Of a stretch of 16,594 bases of DNA, positions 1 through 6,798 are shown in pieces (within the stretch, counting starts at the first letter, position 1; every line of letters begins with the position of its first letter). Below the pieces are notes generated by a model. It was not told where the DNA came from, did no database searches, and saw nothing but the letters and a program-made list of their open reading frames with translations. The stretch covers positions 1 through 16,594 of the forward strand of contig CAVDAL010000049.1 of NCBI GenBank assembly GCA_963606965.1. The letters are read 5' to 3'. The stretch is from CAVDAL01 sp963606965. GTDB lineage: Bacteria > Actinomycetota > Coriobacteriia > Coriobacteriales > QAMH01. Both the position numbers and the translations under genes were made by a program.

Positions 1-910
1 GTTCTCGCGCCGCATGCTTAATCTGCTTTGCATGCCCTTTTAAAGTTGGGCGATAAGAATCGATTATAACTTCCCTTGGATATTCATATCTATAAATAAG
101 GCTTTTTGCGATATTGCTTGGAACATCAATGACAACTGGCCCTGGGCGCCCAGTGCTTGCAATATGATAAGCCTGCGCCACAACGCGCGGAATGTCTGTG
201 GCATCTTTCAAAAGAAAGCTATGTTTAACAACAGGCATTGTTATTCCTGTTATGTCAGATTCTTGAAATGCGTCTGTCCCCAAAACATTTGTAGGCACCT
301 GCCCGCAAACAACAACAAGCGGAACAGAATCCATATATGCAGCAGCAATTCCAGTGACTGTGTTCGTAGCGCCAGGACCGCTTGTTACTAAAACTGTTCC
401 GCACTTTCCTGTTGCGCGCGCATATCCATCAGCAGCATGCGCCGCCCCTTGTTCGTGACGCACTAAAATATGCTTTATCTTTTTGCTGTCATAAAGCGCA
501 TTATAAATATCTAAAACTTGCGCGCCTGGCAAGCCAAAAATCAATTCCACACCAGCATCTTCAAGCGCAAAAATCAACGCTTGTGCGCCAGTCATAACTT
601 GCGGGCGCTGCGTGCTGGCAGATTGCTGGGCGCATTCGTCTTCCGCAAACTCTTTAGCAGCACTTTCTGTGGCATTTTGCTCAGCGCCGTTGTTGGCGCC
701 GCCCAACTGTGCGCCATGCACATCTGCCGCATCTTTACGCGGACGGCCGCTCTTGCGTGGCTGCATTGCAAATGCATCTAAACTTGCCTCATCAATAAAC
801 CATGAACGACCTATCTTTTCAGCCTTCAAAACACCATCTTCAATAAGTTTTGTCACACGCCGAGTTGAAATCCCTAAACTCTTTGCAACTTCTGCTGTGC
901 TTTTCATCAT
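1..910 (-). CDS. ilvB: Acetolactate synthase large subunit with N-terminal helix-turn-helix domain (5' part only)
   Basis: Acetolactate synthase is the thiamine-diphosphate enzyme that makes acetolactate or acetohydroxybutyrate, the first common step of branched-chain amino acid synthesis. About 303 codons are in the window; the reading frame is open to the left edge, so the central FAD-type and C-terminal ThDP domains are outside. Residues 106-303 match the N-terminal domain: IFGLPGAQ at 124-131, the catalytic-type glutamate E153 in VRHEQGAAHAADGYAR, then TSGPGATN, AFQESDITGIT and GRPGPVVIDVP. Unusually, residues 1-105 form an extra in-frame segment. Residues 3-47 read as an excisionase/MerR-like helix-turn-helix (STAEVAKSLGIST, then RSWFIDEASLDAF). 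A polar Ala/Gln/Glu-rich linker follows, starting with an AT-hook-like GRPRK at 55-59. I translated the junction codon by codon and found no stop or frameshift. The start could be 910 or 907 (ATGATG), preceded by a weak GAGA-type ribosome site. A separate internal start at M106 is possible. Confidence 0.9.
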   Translation of the reverse strand, partial: MMKSTAEVAKSLGISTRRVTKLIEDGVLKAEKIGRSWFIDEASLDAFAMQPRKSGRPRKDAADVHGAQLGGANNGAEQNATESAAKEFAEDECAQQSASTQRPQVMTGAQALIFALEDAGVELIFGLPGAQVLDIYNALYDSKKIKHILVRHEQGAAHAADGYARATGKCGTVLVTSGPGATNTVTGIAAAYMDSVPLVVVCGQVPTNVLGTDAFQESDITGITMPVVKHSFLLKDATDIPRVVAQAYHIASTGRPGPVVIDVPSNIAKSLIYRYEYPREVIIDSYRPTLKGHAKQIKHAARE

Positions 911-920
911 TTTCTCTTTT

Positions 921-1037
921 CGGAACAATTTTCTTTTAGAATGCAGAATACTTCTCCGCATTGCTTGCGGAATAGTTTATTGCAAAATATTATTCTGTTT
1001 AGTTATCGGAATAATTATTTTATGAACGTTCAGAATA
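921..1037. promoter_or_regulatory. Array of six C(G/A)GAA(T/C)A motifs upstream of ilvB; likely operator/promoter region
   Basis: The gap between ilvB and the upstream gene holds copies of a heptamer at 921-927 (CGGAACA), 944-950 (CAGAATA), 968-974 (CGGAATA), 1007-1013 (CGGAATA) and 1031-1037 (CAGAATA) on the plus strand. One inverted copy lies at 991-997. Starts are 23, 24, 23, 16 and 24 bp apart if the inverted copy is counted. Three copies continue as CRGAATAAT. A perfect 10-bp palindrome, TGAACGTTCA, lies at 1023-1032. The arrangement looks like a multi-site operator, and the helix-turn-helix domain of the gene just downstream is the obvious candidate binder (inference). Several AT-rich -10-like hexamers occur but none can be chosen. 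No leader peptide, T-box or terminator hairpin was seen. Confidence 0.45.
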
Positions 1038-1069
1038 ATTACGTGAATGATTAACGCAATACAAGCGCA

Positions 1070-2125
1070 CTAAATTTTTGCCATCTCATTCGCGCACTTG
1101 TTATACCAGCTCTTCCATGTTGGCGGACAATATGTCTTTGCAGCGGCTTCTGTTAGATAGCCGCCATACATCGAGCCACCCAATGCGGAACAAATCTTTT
1201 CAATGCCTTCTTGCCATGAAGAAAATCCCGAACTGCCATATCCCCAAGCGTTATAGCTTCGGAAGCAAACTTCACCCTTGCTACTTTCCACAAATGAAAT
1301 TGCAGGAGCCCACCTTGGATCAACGCCATAATCCCAAGCATATTGCGCATAATAAACGCCAGTGCCTGCTGTGGCAGTTCCCGCTAAATAAGCATTGATG
1401 CGCGGTGCCCACTTGTCAACAAATGCCTGTTTGTCGCTATCCCAATTTACATTGCTAGCGCTTGCTGCCTTCTTAGCTTTCTTTGTTTTTTTCGATGAAG
1501 ATGATTTCGAATTTGATTGTTTTGCCGCCGCAGCAGCAGCCTCTTCTTCTTTCTTTTGTGCTGCAGCAGCTGCCTCCTGAGCTTCTTTGCGCGCCTGCTT
1601 TGCAGCTTCTAAATTGCTGGCTGCTGTTGCGGCGGCCTCGTCAGCTTCCTTCTTTCGCTTCTGAAGATTAGACTTGGATTTTTCCAGCTTTTCTTTCAGC
1701 TCAACAGTTTTCCTTACTTCAGCTTCGTTATATTCATAAATCCAATTATATGCATCTACCAGTGCTAATACATCAGTAATGCTCTTCGCATTTAAGAGTG
1801 CAGAAATCATGCTCATTTTATCCGATGAATTTTTATACATCGCACACAAGCTTTCATCGCAAACAGATTGCTGTTGCGGCAATTCATCTTCAAGTTCTTT
1901 TATCTGGGAATTTAAATCTGATATATCATTGGCAATTTTTTCTTGATTGCTGACGGCTTCATTATAAGCTTTAGCAGATTGAGCAACCTTTGTATCTGCT
2001 TCATCAGCTAAAGCGCTACCAATATAAAGCGGCAAGCTAGCTGCACAAAGCACCACGCAAAGAGCACATGAAAGGAGTTTTTGTGCTACGTTTATTGGCA
2101 AATTTCTTCTCCTAATAATTCGCAT
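1070..2125 (-). CDS. Secreted coiled-coil protein with C-terminal lysozyme-like domain (probable cell-wall hydrolase)
   Basis: The 351-residue product begins with a signal peptide: basic RRR at 5-7, a hydrophobic core at about 16-36, and a likely cleavage after ALA (residue 40). Residues 44-200 are predicted coiled coil; the middle resembles the PcsB/CwlO-type N-terminal region (LLNAKSITDVLALVDA near 110-125). An Ala/Glu/Lys-rich stretch runs from 160 to 200, then a Ser/Lys linker (SKSSSSKKTKKAKK) at about 206-219. The C-terminal domain, about 228-351, has the pattern YGVDPRWAPAISFVESSKG with a candidate catalytic glutamate at E280. YNAWGYGSSGFSSW and Cys residues at 287, 312, 333 and 344 follow. 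This resembles glucosaminidase/lysozyme-fold domains found in Coriobacteriia surface proteins. It is likely exported and acts on or is held in peptidoglycan. The ribosome site before the start is weak. The exact enzymatic activity is not established. Confidence 0.75.
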   Translation of the reverse strand: MRIIRRRNLPINVAQKLLSCALCVVLCAASLPLYIGSALADEADTKVAQSAKAYNEAVSNQEKIANDISDLNSQIKELEDELPQQQSVCDESLCAMYKNSSDKMSMISALLNAKSITDVLALVDAYNWIYEYNEAEVRKTVELKEKLEKSKSNLQKRKKEADEAAATAASNLEAAKQARKEAQEAAAAAQKKEEEAAAAAAKQSNSKSSSSKKTKKAKKAASASNVNWDSDKQAFVDKWAPRINAYLAGTATAGTGVYYAQYAWDYGVDPRWAPAISFVESSKGEVCFRSYNAWGYGSSGFSSWQEGIEKICSALGGSMYGGYLTEAAAKTYCPPTWKSWYNKCANEMAKI

Positions 2126-2244
2126 GGCTCTAAACTTTACTACTTTTTAGCAAAAATTGCAGCACTCTATACGCTAAGCCCACAAATCCATTAGGTTGAA
2201 ACGTTAGATTCAATGCAACTAGCAAGTCAGAAATTATTCCCGCC

Positions 2245-2294
2245 ACTTAAAAAAGTATCTTAGCCACACTATATAGATATGGCTAAGATACTTT
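2245..2294 (-). terminator. Intrinsic terminator of serC
   Basis: A perfect 15-bp inverted repeat (2252-2266 with 2280-2294, sequence AAAGTATCTTAGCCA) encloses a 13-nt loop. On the minus strand the 3' arm runs into a T-tract at 2245-2255. It begins 24 bp past the serC stop, so it should end serC transcription and separate it from the secreted-protein gene. The rest of the gap, 2126-2244, probably holds the promoter of that downstream gene; I could not pick a convincing -35/-10 pair. Confidence 0.85.
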
Positions 2295-2318
2295 AATTGC
2301 ACCAGTTATAGAATCACC

Positions 2319-3398
2319 TTAATGTGCGGCTTCAAATTCTTTCATGAATTCAACCAAAGCTTCAACGCCTTCATAAGGCATTGCATTATAAATGCTTGCG
2401 CGCATGCCGCCAACGCTGCGGTGACCTTTGATATTTTCAATGCCATGTTCTTTAGCTTGTGCAACAAACAAAGCATCCAAATCTTTATCGCCAGTAATGA
2501 ATGGAACATTCATAATTGAACGGTCTTCCTTGCATGCAGTCGCCTTGAATAATTCGCTTGAATCCAAGCAATCATAAAGCAAACCAGCTTTGCGTTCATT
2601 GCGTTCCTTCAAAGCTTCAAGCCCACCTTGAGCCTTAATCCACTTGAAGACCTTGCCGCAGATGTAAATGCCATATGCCGGCGGAGTGTTATAAAGAGAT
2701 TTTGCATCCACATGAGTTTTATAGCGCATCATTGTTGGAGTATTTGGCAGCCATTCTTCCTTCACCAAATCTTTGCGAACAATAACAATAACAACGCCAG
2801 CAGGTCCAATATTTTTCTGGACACCACCATAAATCAAGCCATAATCATCAACATTGATTGGCTCTGACAAAAAGCAAGAAGAAACATCTGCAACCAATGG
2901 CACATTGCCTGTCTTTGGCAACTTATGATAAAGAGTGCCATAGATAGTTTCATTCTGGCAAATATAAACATAATCTGCATCGTCGCGGAATTGCAAAGAA
3001 TCAACATCTGGAACATAAGAAAAATTTTCATCTTCACTTGAAGCAACGCACTTTGCATCACCAAAAATGCAAGCTTCTTTATAAGCTTTCTTTGACCAAG
3101 AACCGCTAACAATATAGTCTGCTTTGCCGCCAAGCATTAAATTCATTGGAATCATTGCAAATTGCAATGAAGCACCACCTTGCAAGAACAAAACTTCATA
3201 ATCGTCAGAAATTCCCATCAAATCGCGCAAGTCTTGTTCGGCACTTTCAATGATTCCGGCAAATGCAGCGCTGCGATGGCTCATTTCCATAACTGACATG
3301 CCTGTATCGCCATAATCGAGCATCTCGTCTGCGGCTTCACGCAAAACTTCTTCAGGCAATACGGCTGGACCAGCAGAAAAATTATAAACACGTTTCAT
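2319..3398 (-). CDS. serC: Phosphoserine aminotransferase
   Basis: This PLP-dependent class V-fold aminotransferase converts 3-phosphohydroxypyruvate and glutamate to phosphoserine, the second step of serine synthesis; the family also acts in pyridoxal phosphate synthesis in some bacteria. The 359-residue length is typical of SerC. Visible landmarks are the N-terminal YNFSAGPAVLP, the GMSVMEMSHRS substrate loop, FLQGGASLQFAMIPMNL (PLP phosphate region), DVSSCFLSEP, and the PLP-binding lysine K195 in GGVQKNIGPAGV. The C-terminal GHRSVGGMRASIYNAMP is also canonical. A good ribosome site (AAGGG, 7 nt before ATG) supports the start. It stands alone: no serA or serB is in view. A 106-bp gap separates it from the upstream lipoprotein gene, and a strong terminator follows, so it may be transcribed on its own or with the lipoprotein gene. 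Confidence 0.97.
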   Translation of the reverse strand: MKRVYNFSAGPAVLPEEVLREAADEMLDYGDTGMSVMEMSHRSAAFAGIIESAEQDLRDLMGISDDYEVLFLQGGASLQFAMIPMNLMLGGKADYIVSGSWSKKAYKEACIFGDAKCVASSEDENFSYVPDVDSLQFRDDADYVYICQNETIYGTLYHKLPKTGNVPLVADVSSCFLSEPINVDDYGLIYGGVQKNIGPAGVVIVIVRKDLVKEEWLPNTPTMMRYKTHVDAKSLYNTPPAYGIYICGKVFKWIKAQGGLEALKERNERKAGLLYDCLDSSELFKATACKEDRSIMNVPFITGDKDLDALFVAQAKEHGIENIKGHRSVGGMRASIYNAMPYEGVEALVEFMKEFEAAH

Positions 3399-3504
3399 TT
3401 TTATATCCCTTCAATCTGTAAGATTTTTATTCTTCATAATCATGCAGCGCGAATGCAAACTGCATAGCAATTTGCGATTCGAATTCATTATCACCGCACT
3501 GCTA

Positions 3505-4431
3505 TTAATTGTTTTTGCTGCTGCTCTTTTTACTTTTGCTCGACGTTGACTTTTTTGCTTCAATTTTTGCTGGCAGCGTGGAAGTGTCTGTGCCTCCTGG
3601 AATCAGCGCCGAGCCCGTAGAGGACAACCACTTGTTTGTTATCGTGCTTTGTTCGCCATTTGAAGCAACCTCTTGCACAGCAATATTTACGCCATTTAAA
3701 AGCTCTGAATTTGCAGCCAAAACAGCCGCATAAATTGGAGTAATGTTTGCAGAACTCATATAATTCACAAAGGAAACACCTTCATAATTGCGAGCATAAT
3801 ATGCACCTTCAACAGCATTGCAAATCATATAATCTGCTGTGCCAGACTGCAGCCCTTCAAAAGCTTCTTCTATGCTTGAAGTAACAACAATTGTGCTAAC
3901 GCCAAAAGCTTTTTGCACTGCATAAGTTGAATCTGTGCCTGCCTGAGCAAGGACTTTCACGCTGCCAAAATTCACGTCTGAAATGCTAGCAGGCTTGGCA
4001 TCTTCCTTACAGAAAAGAGCAATGCCATCATTTAAATATGAATTTGCATAACTTAAAGTATCCTTCTTTTTGGTAGCTTGCTTTTGCATTCCAAAAACAA
4101 CATCAACTTGCTTTGTTTCCAAAGCTTCTTTGCCATCTTCTGCAACGTCAACAATCTTGACTTTCAAGCCCATCTGCGCGCCAACGGCATTTGCATAATC
4201 AACATCATATCCAACAATGTCGCCGCTTGAATTCTTACCACCGTAAGGAGTGTTGCTTGCATCGACACCAACAGTCAAAGTTCCTGCTTCGACCAAACAT
4301 GAATCTGTGACTGTTGCTTCTGTATTTGCTTGAACAGATTCTTCACGAACAAGGTCGCAACCACACAAGATGCATAAACTGCAAACCACCAGGCTTAAAA
4401 TCAATACTAAGCTTATCGACTTTTTTGTCAT
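3505..4431 (-). CDS. Amino-acid-type ABC solute-binding lipoprotein (SBP family 3), orphan
   Basis: From the chosen start the product is 308 residues. A lipoprotein signal occupies residues 1-24, with lipobox LCGC and lipidated Cys25, so the protein should be anchored outside the membrane. The body is a family 3 periplasmic-binding fold: GTLTVGVDASNTPYGG at 50-65, GYDVDYANAVG at 74-84, VDVVFGMQKQATKKKDTLSYA at 109-129, and lobe 2 from about 150. Two residues that usually hold the ligand's amino-acid group differ: the usual Arg aligns with K122 and the usual Asp with N205. The tail (289-308) is an odd Ser/Lys run. No permease or ATPase gene is adjacent. The start at 4431 is favoured because AAGGA lies 7 nt upstream; upstream in-frame ATGs at 4449 and 4446 lack a well-spaced site and would spoil the signal peptide. 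The ligand is unknown. Confidence 0.85.
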   Translation of the reverse strand: MTKKSISLVLILSLVVCSLCILCGCDLVREESVQANTEATVTDSCLVEAGTLTVGVDASNTPYGGKNSSGDIVGYDVDYANAVGAQMGLKVKIVDVAEDGKEALETKQVDVVFGMQKQATKKKDTLSYANSYLNDGIALFCKEDAKPASISDVNFGSVKVLAQAGTDSTYAVQKAFGVSTIVVTSSIEEAFEGLQSGTADYMICNAVEGAYYARNYEGVSFVNYMSSANITPIYAAVLAANSELLNGVNIAVQEVASNGEQSTITNKWLSSTGSALIPGGTDTSTLPAKIEAKKSTSSKSKKSSSKNN

Positions 4432-4438
4432 TGTTGAA

Positions 4439-4443
4439 TCCTT
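4439..4443 (-). promoter_or_regulatory. Ribosome binding site fixing the lipoprotein start
   Basis: AAGGA on the minus strand ends 7 nt before the ATG at 4431. It selects the start that places the lipoprotein signal peptide at the extreme N-terminus, in preference to in-frame ATGs further upstream. Confidence 0.7.
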
Positions 4444-4468
4444 CATCATCCCAATAAACCAAGTTAGG

Positions 4469-4729
4469 CTCCTCCCAACTGACCTGGTTTTTGGCCCCAC
4501 ACTCGCATACTGGAACTTTCGCTTCGGCCACAGCAAATAAATGCCACAGCCCCACTACTTGCCCTCTCGTCCCAGGCGCCGGATGCGCCTTAACAAAGAC
4601 GGTACGTCTTACCCCTAAGATGCGCCATGCTCGTATGTTCTTTCAAACATATTTACGTGGATCCTTTTGACCGCATCTGCCTTGGACTAAAGTTGCAAAA
4701 GCAACTCGCAACCACAGACTTGGGAGGAG
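4469..4729 (-). ncRNA. Candidate structured RNA / 5' leader closed by a long-range helix
   Basis: The 320-bp gap between rlmL and the lipoprotein gene is GC-richer than the genes; line counts give about 50-62% in 4441-4620. On the minus strand CTCCTCCCAA (4729-4720) pairs perfectly with TTGGGAGGAG (4478-4469). After a small internal loop, TGGTT (4714-4710) pairs with AACCA (4489-4485). Enclosed hairpins include AGTTGC/GCAACT (4706-4691, UUUU loop) and AGATGCG (4678-4672) with CGCATCT (4624-4618). Inside the latter sits TATGTT/AACATA (4651-4634). Further along are AAGACG/CGTCTT (4610-4596) and AGGCGC/GCGCCT (4590-4574). The closing helix would sequester a strong ribosome-site-like GGGAGGAG. 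I could not match it to tmRNA, RNase P, 6S, SRP RNA, T-box or a named riboswitch. It could be a cis-acting leader of the lipoprotein gene or an independent RNA. Confidence 0.4.
4691..4706 (-). terminator. Weak hairpin after rlmL, possible terminator or attenuator stem
   Basis: A 6-bp stem (AGTTGC with GCAACT) with a UUUU loop lies 45 bp past the rlmL stop. Only a short T-run follows, so it is a poor stand-alone terminator. Its 5' arm could instead pair with GCAACTC at 4733-4727, giving a competing structure. Confidence 0.25.
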
Positions 4730-4751
4730 TTGCAATAGTTTAGCACACTGT

Positions 4752-6797
4752 TCAAGCACGTTGCAGAATATAGCAGTGATGTATGTTCTGATTGCGGGAA
4801 AAGTCTTCGGGAATAGTTTTTTCTGTAATGTCGAAAGCGCGCACACCAGCTTTTTCAAGCGTGTCTTTATCAAGCTTAAATTTGCGAAGATTACAGCTGA
4901 AAACTATCGCACCGCCACGCGTAAGAAGCCTGCTAGCACATATCAGCAATTCTGCATGATCGCGTTGGATGTCCCATGTGCGCTTGCCCATCTTTGATGA
5001 ATTTGAAAATGTTGGCGGGTCGATGAAAATCAAATCCCACCTGTCTTTGCTATGTCTTTTTTCTTGAGCCCAAATTAAAACATCAGCGCGGACAAATTCA
5101 TTGTTTTCACCAGATAATTTGTTAAGTTCTAAATTGCGCTTTGCCCAATCCAAATATGTATTTGAAATGTCAACTGTTGTTGTTGATTTTGCACCACCGC
5201 TAGCAGCATAAACAGTAGCACTGCCAGTATATGCAAAAAGATTCAAAAAGCTTTTGTCTTTAGCAAGGACGCGAATCATATTTCTTGTTTTGCGATGATC
5301 TATAAAAAGCCCTGTGTCAAGATAGTCGCTCAAGTTCACTTCAAAAAGCAGTCTATTTTCGCAGGTCACAAGTTGGACAGGCTTCTTTTCTTCTTCTTGA
5401 ATGTCTTTGCCATATTGCGAGCCGCCCTTAGACTTACACCTTTGTTTGCAATAAATATTTGAAATAGGAACATCAAAGACGACACGAATAATTGCCAGCG
5501 CATCCGTCAGGCGCGCACGCGTCTTTTCTTCAGCAATAGCTTTTGGTGCAGCATATTCTGCAACATGAATTCTGCGCCCAGCTTCCGCGCAATCATAAAC
5601 ATCAATCGCTAAATTGTAATCTGGCAAGTCTGCATCATAAACTCTATATGCAAAAATTTGATTTTCCTTCGCCCACTTTTCGCGCTGCTTAACAACCTTG
5701 TTCAAGCGCGAAGCAAACTGCTGTGCCCCAGCATCTAAAACAGGAATATTGCAGTCGCGCACTGTTGCCACATGTTCGCCCTGGTGTGGCTGCTTGCTTA
5801 AGTCATATGAACGAATTGCACTTTCCAAAGGCCCGTTATAAGTCTTGATGCAATTTTTTGCTTGCAAATGCAAATAGCCATCTATTGATTTGTCAGAACT
5901 AATTAGCACAAGCTTGCATGCGCCGCTGCGTTCAAAACAAAGACGCATCTCGCTATATAAAGCAGGCAGTTGCGCCAAACTTGAAAGGCGCTGCCCATAT
6001 GGCGGATTGGTAACAATTACATCTGCTTTCTTTTTATTTGCAGCAATGTCTTGCGTTGAAAATGTAATTCTGTGATATACGCCCGCTGCCTGCGCATTCT
6101 TTCTTGCAACAGCAATTGAATTGTCATCAATGTCGCTTGCGATAATTTCGATTTTAGGATTCATTAATGCAGCTTCAATAGCAATTGTGCCAGAACCGCA
6201 CATCGGGTCCATCAATTTTGTTCCAGCTGGCAGTTTGTCAACGCCAGCAATTCGCAACATTGCTGCTGCTAAAGTTTCACGCAAAGGAGCTTCAACTTGC
6301 CCATGCGCACGATATCCGCGTTTGTGCATTGCGCCTGACAAATCAAGAGAGATAAGCACTTTGTTGCCGCGCAAAACAAGAACAATTGAAACATCAGGAT
6401 TTTTTGTATTAACATCCGGACGAGCGCCGCGCAATTCACGCAGCCTGTCGCAAATTGCATCCTTAGCACGCATTGCAATAAATCTTGTATCGCGCAAGTT
6501 TTCATTTGTGCCGCGCGCATGAATTGCAATGCTGCAATCTTTAGCAATATATTCTTCCCATGCAATATCTTTCACGCCAGCATACAAACTGTTTGCATCG
6601 CTTGCTTCAAAACGCGCAACAGTTTGCAAAACGCGACTAGCAACACGCGAACACTCTATCGCTTTTTCAGCGTCTTCGCAGCTTTCACCAAAGGAAACGC
6701 CCCCACTAAGAGGGCGTACCCGTTTGATTCTAGCAGCGCGAAGCTCATCTCCAACTAATTTTTCAAGCCCAATGGCACACGCAGCAAAAAATTCCAT
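4752..6797 (-). CDS. rlmL: Bifunctional 23S rRNA guanine methyltransferase RlmKL (RlmL)
   Basis: This is a two-headed SAM-dependent rRNA methylase. In E. coli the RlmL half makes m2G2445 and the RlmK half m7G2069 of 23S rRNA. The 681-residue product is close to the 702 of E. coli. An N-terminal THUMP region spans about 45-160. The first methylase has DPMCGSGT at 197-204, the acidic loop SDIDDNS near 221-227, and the base-flipping NPPY motif at 264-267. The second has GLFIDHR at 496-502, LFAYTGSATVYAA at about 520-532, and DPPTFSNS at 593-600. The in-frame ORF extends to 6854. I chose 6797 because it starts at the family-typical MEFFAACAIGLEKLV and lies one base after the stop of the preceding gene (TAG-T-ATG), implying translational coupling. 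No good ribosome site is seen before it. Confidence 0.93.
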   Translation of the reverse strand: MEFFAACAIGLEKLVGDELRAARIKRVRPLSGGVSFGESCEDAEKAIECSRVASRVLQTVARFEASDANSLYAGVKDIAWEEYIAKDCSIAIHARGTNENLRDTRFIAMRAKDAICDRLRELRGARPDVNTKNPDVSIVLVLRGNKVLISLDLSGAMHKRGYRAHGQVEAPLRETLAAAMLRIAGVDKLPAGTKLMDPMCGSGTIAIEAALMNPKIEIIASDIDDNSIAVARKNAQAAGVYHRITFSTQDIAANKKKADVIVTNPPYGQRLSSLAQLPALYSEMRLCFERSGACKLVLISSDKSIDGYLHLQAKNCIKTYNGPLESAIRSYDLSKQPHQGEHVATVRDCNIPVLDAGAQQFASRLNKVVKQREKWAKENQIFAYRVYDADLPDYNLAIDVYDCAEAGRRIHVAEYAAPKAIAEEKTRARLTDALAIIRVVFDVPISNIYCKQRCKSKGGSQYGKDIQEEEKKPVQLVTCENRLLFEVNLSDYLDTGLFIDHRKTRNMIRVLAKDKSFLNLFAYTGSATVYAASGGAKSTTTVDISNTYLDWAKRNLELNKLSGENNEFVRADVLIWAQEKRHSKDRWDLIFIDPPTFSNSSKMGKRTWDIQRDHAELLICASRLLTRGGAIVFSCNLRKFKLDKDTLEKAGVRAFDITEKTIPEDFSRNQNIHHCYILQRA

Positions 6798-6798
6798 A

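Noticed and set aside
612..1025. 137-residue plus-strand open frame opposite ilvB
   Set aside because: It is antisense to a well-recognised gene, has no family resemblance, and its length is explained by the codon bias of the opposite strand.
911..1069. T-box or leader-peptide attenuator before ilvB
   Set aside because: There is no T-box core sequence, no short ORF rich in Ile/Leu/Val codons and no terminator hairpin; only the heptamer array is seen.
3399..3504. Terminator or riboswitch between the lipoprotein gene and serC
   Set aside because: Short inverted repeats (ATGCAG/CTGCAT) are present but have no T-tract or conserved core; too weak to call.
4343..4555. Small protein on the minus strand with a CECG motif overlapping the lipoprotein start
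   Set aside because: Its ATG lies inside the candidate RNA with no ribosome site, and most of its frame overlaps the lipoprotein gene out of frame. A TTG start after GGGAGGAG at 4462 is possible but unsupported.
4480..4690. SRP (4.5S) RNA gene
   Set aside because: Two short words (ACCAGGTCAG and CCAAGGCAGATG) match SRP RNA, but they are in the wrong order, far apart, and the GGAA-loop/AGCAG element between them is missing.
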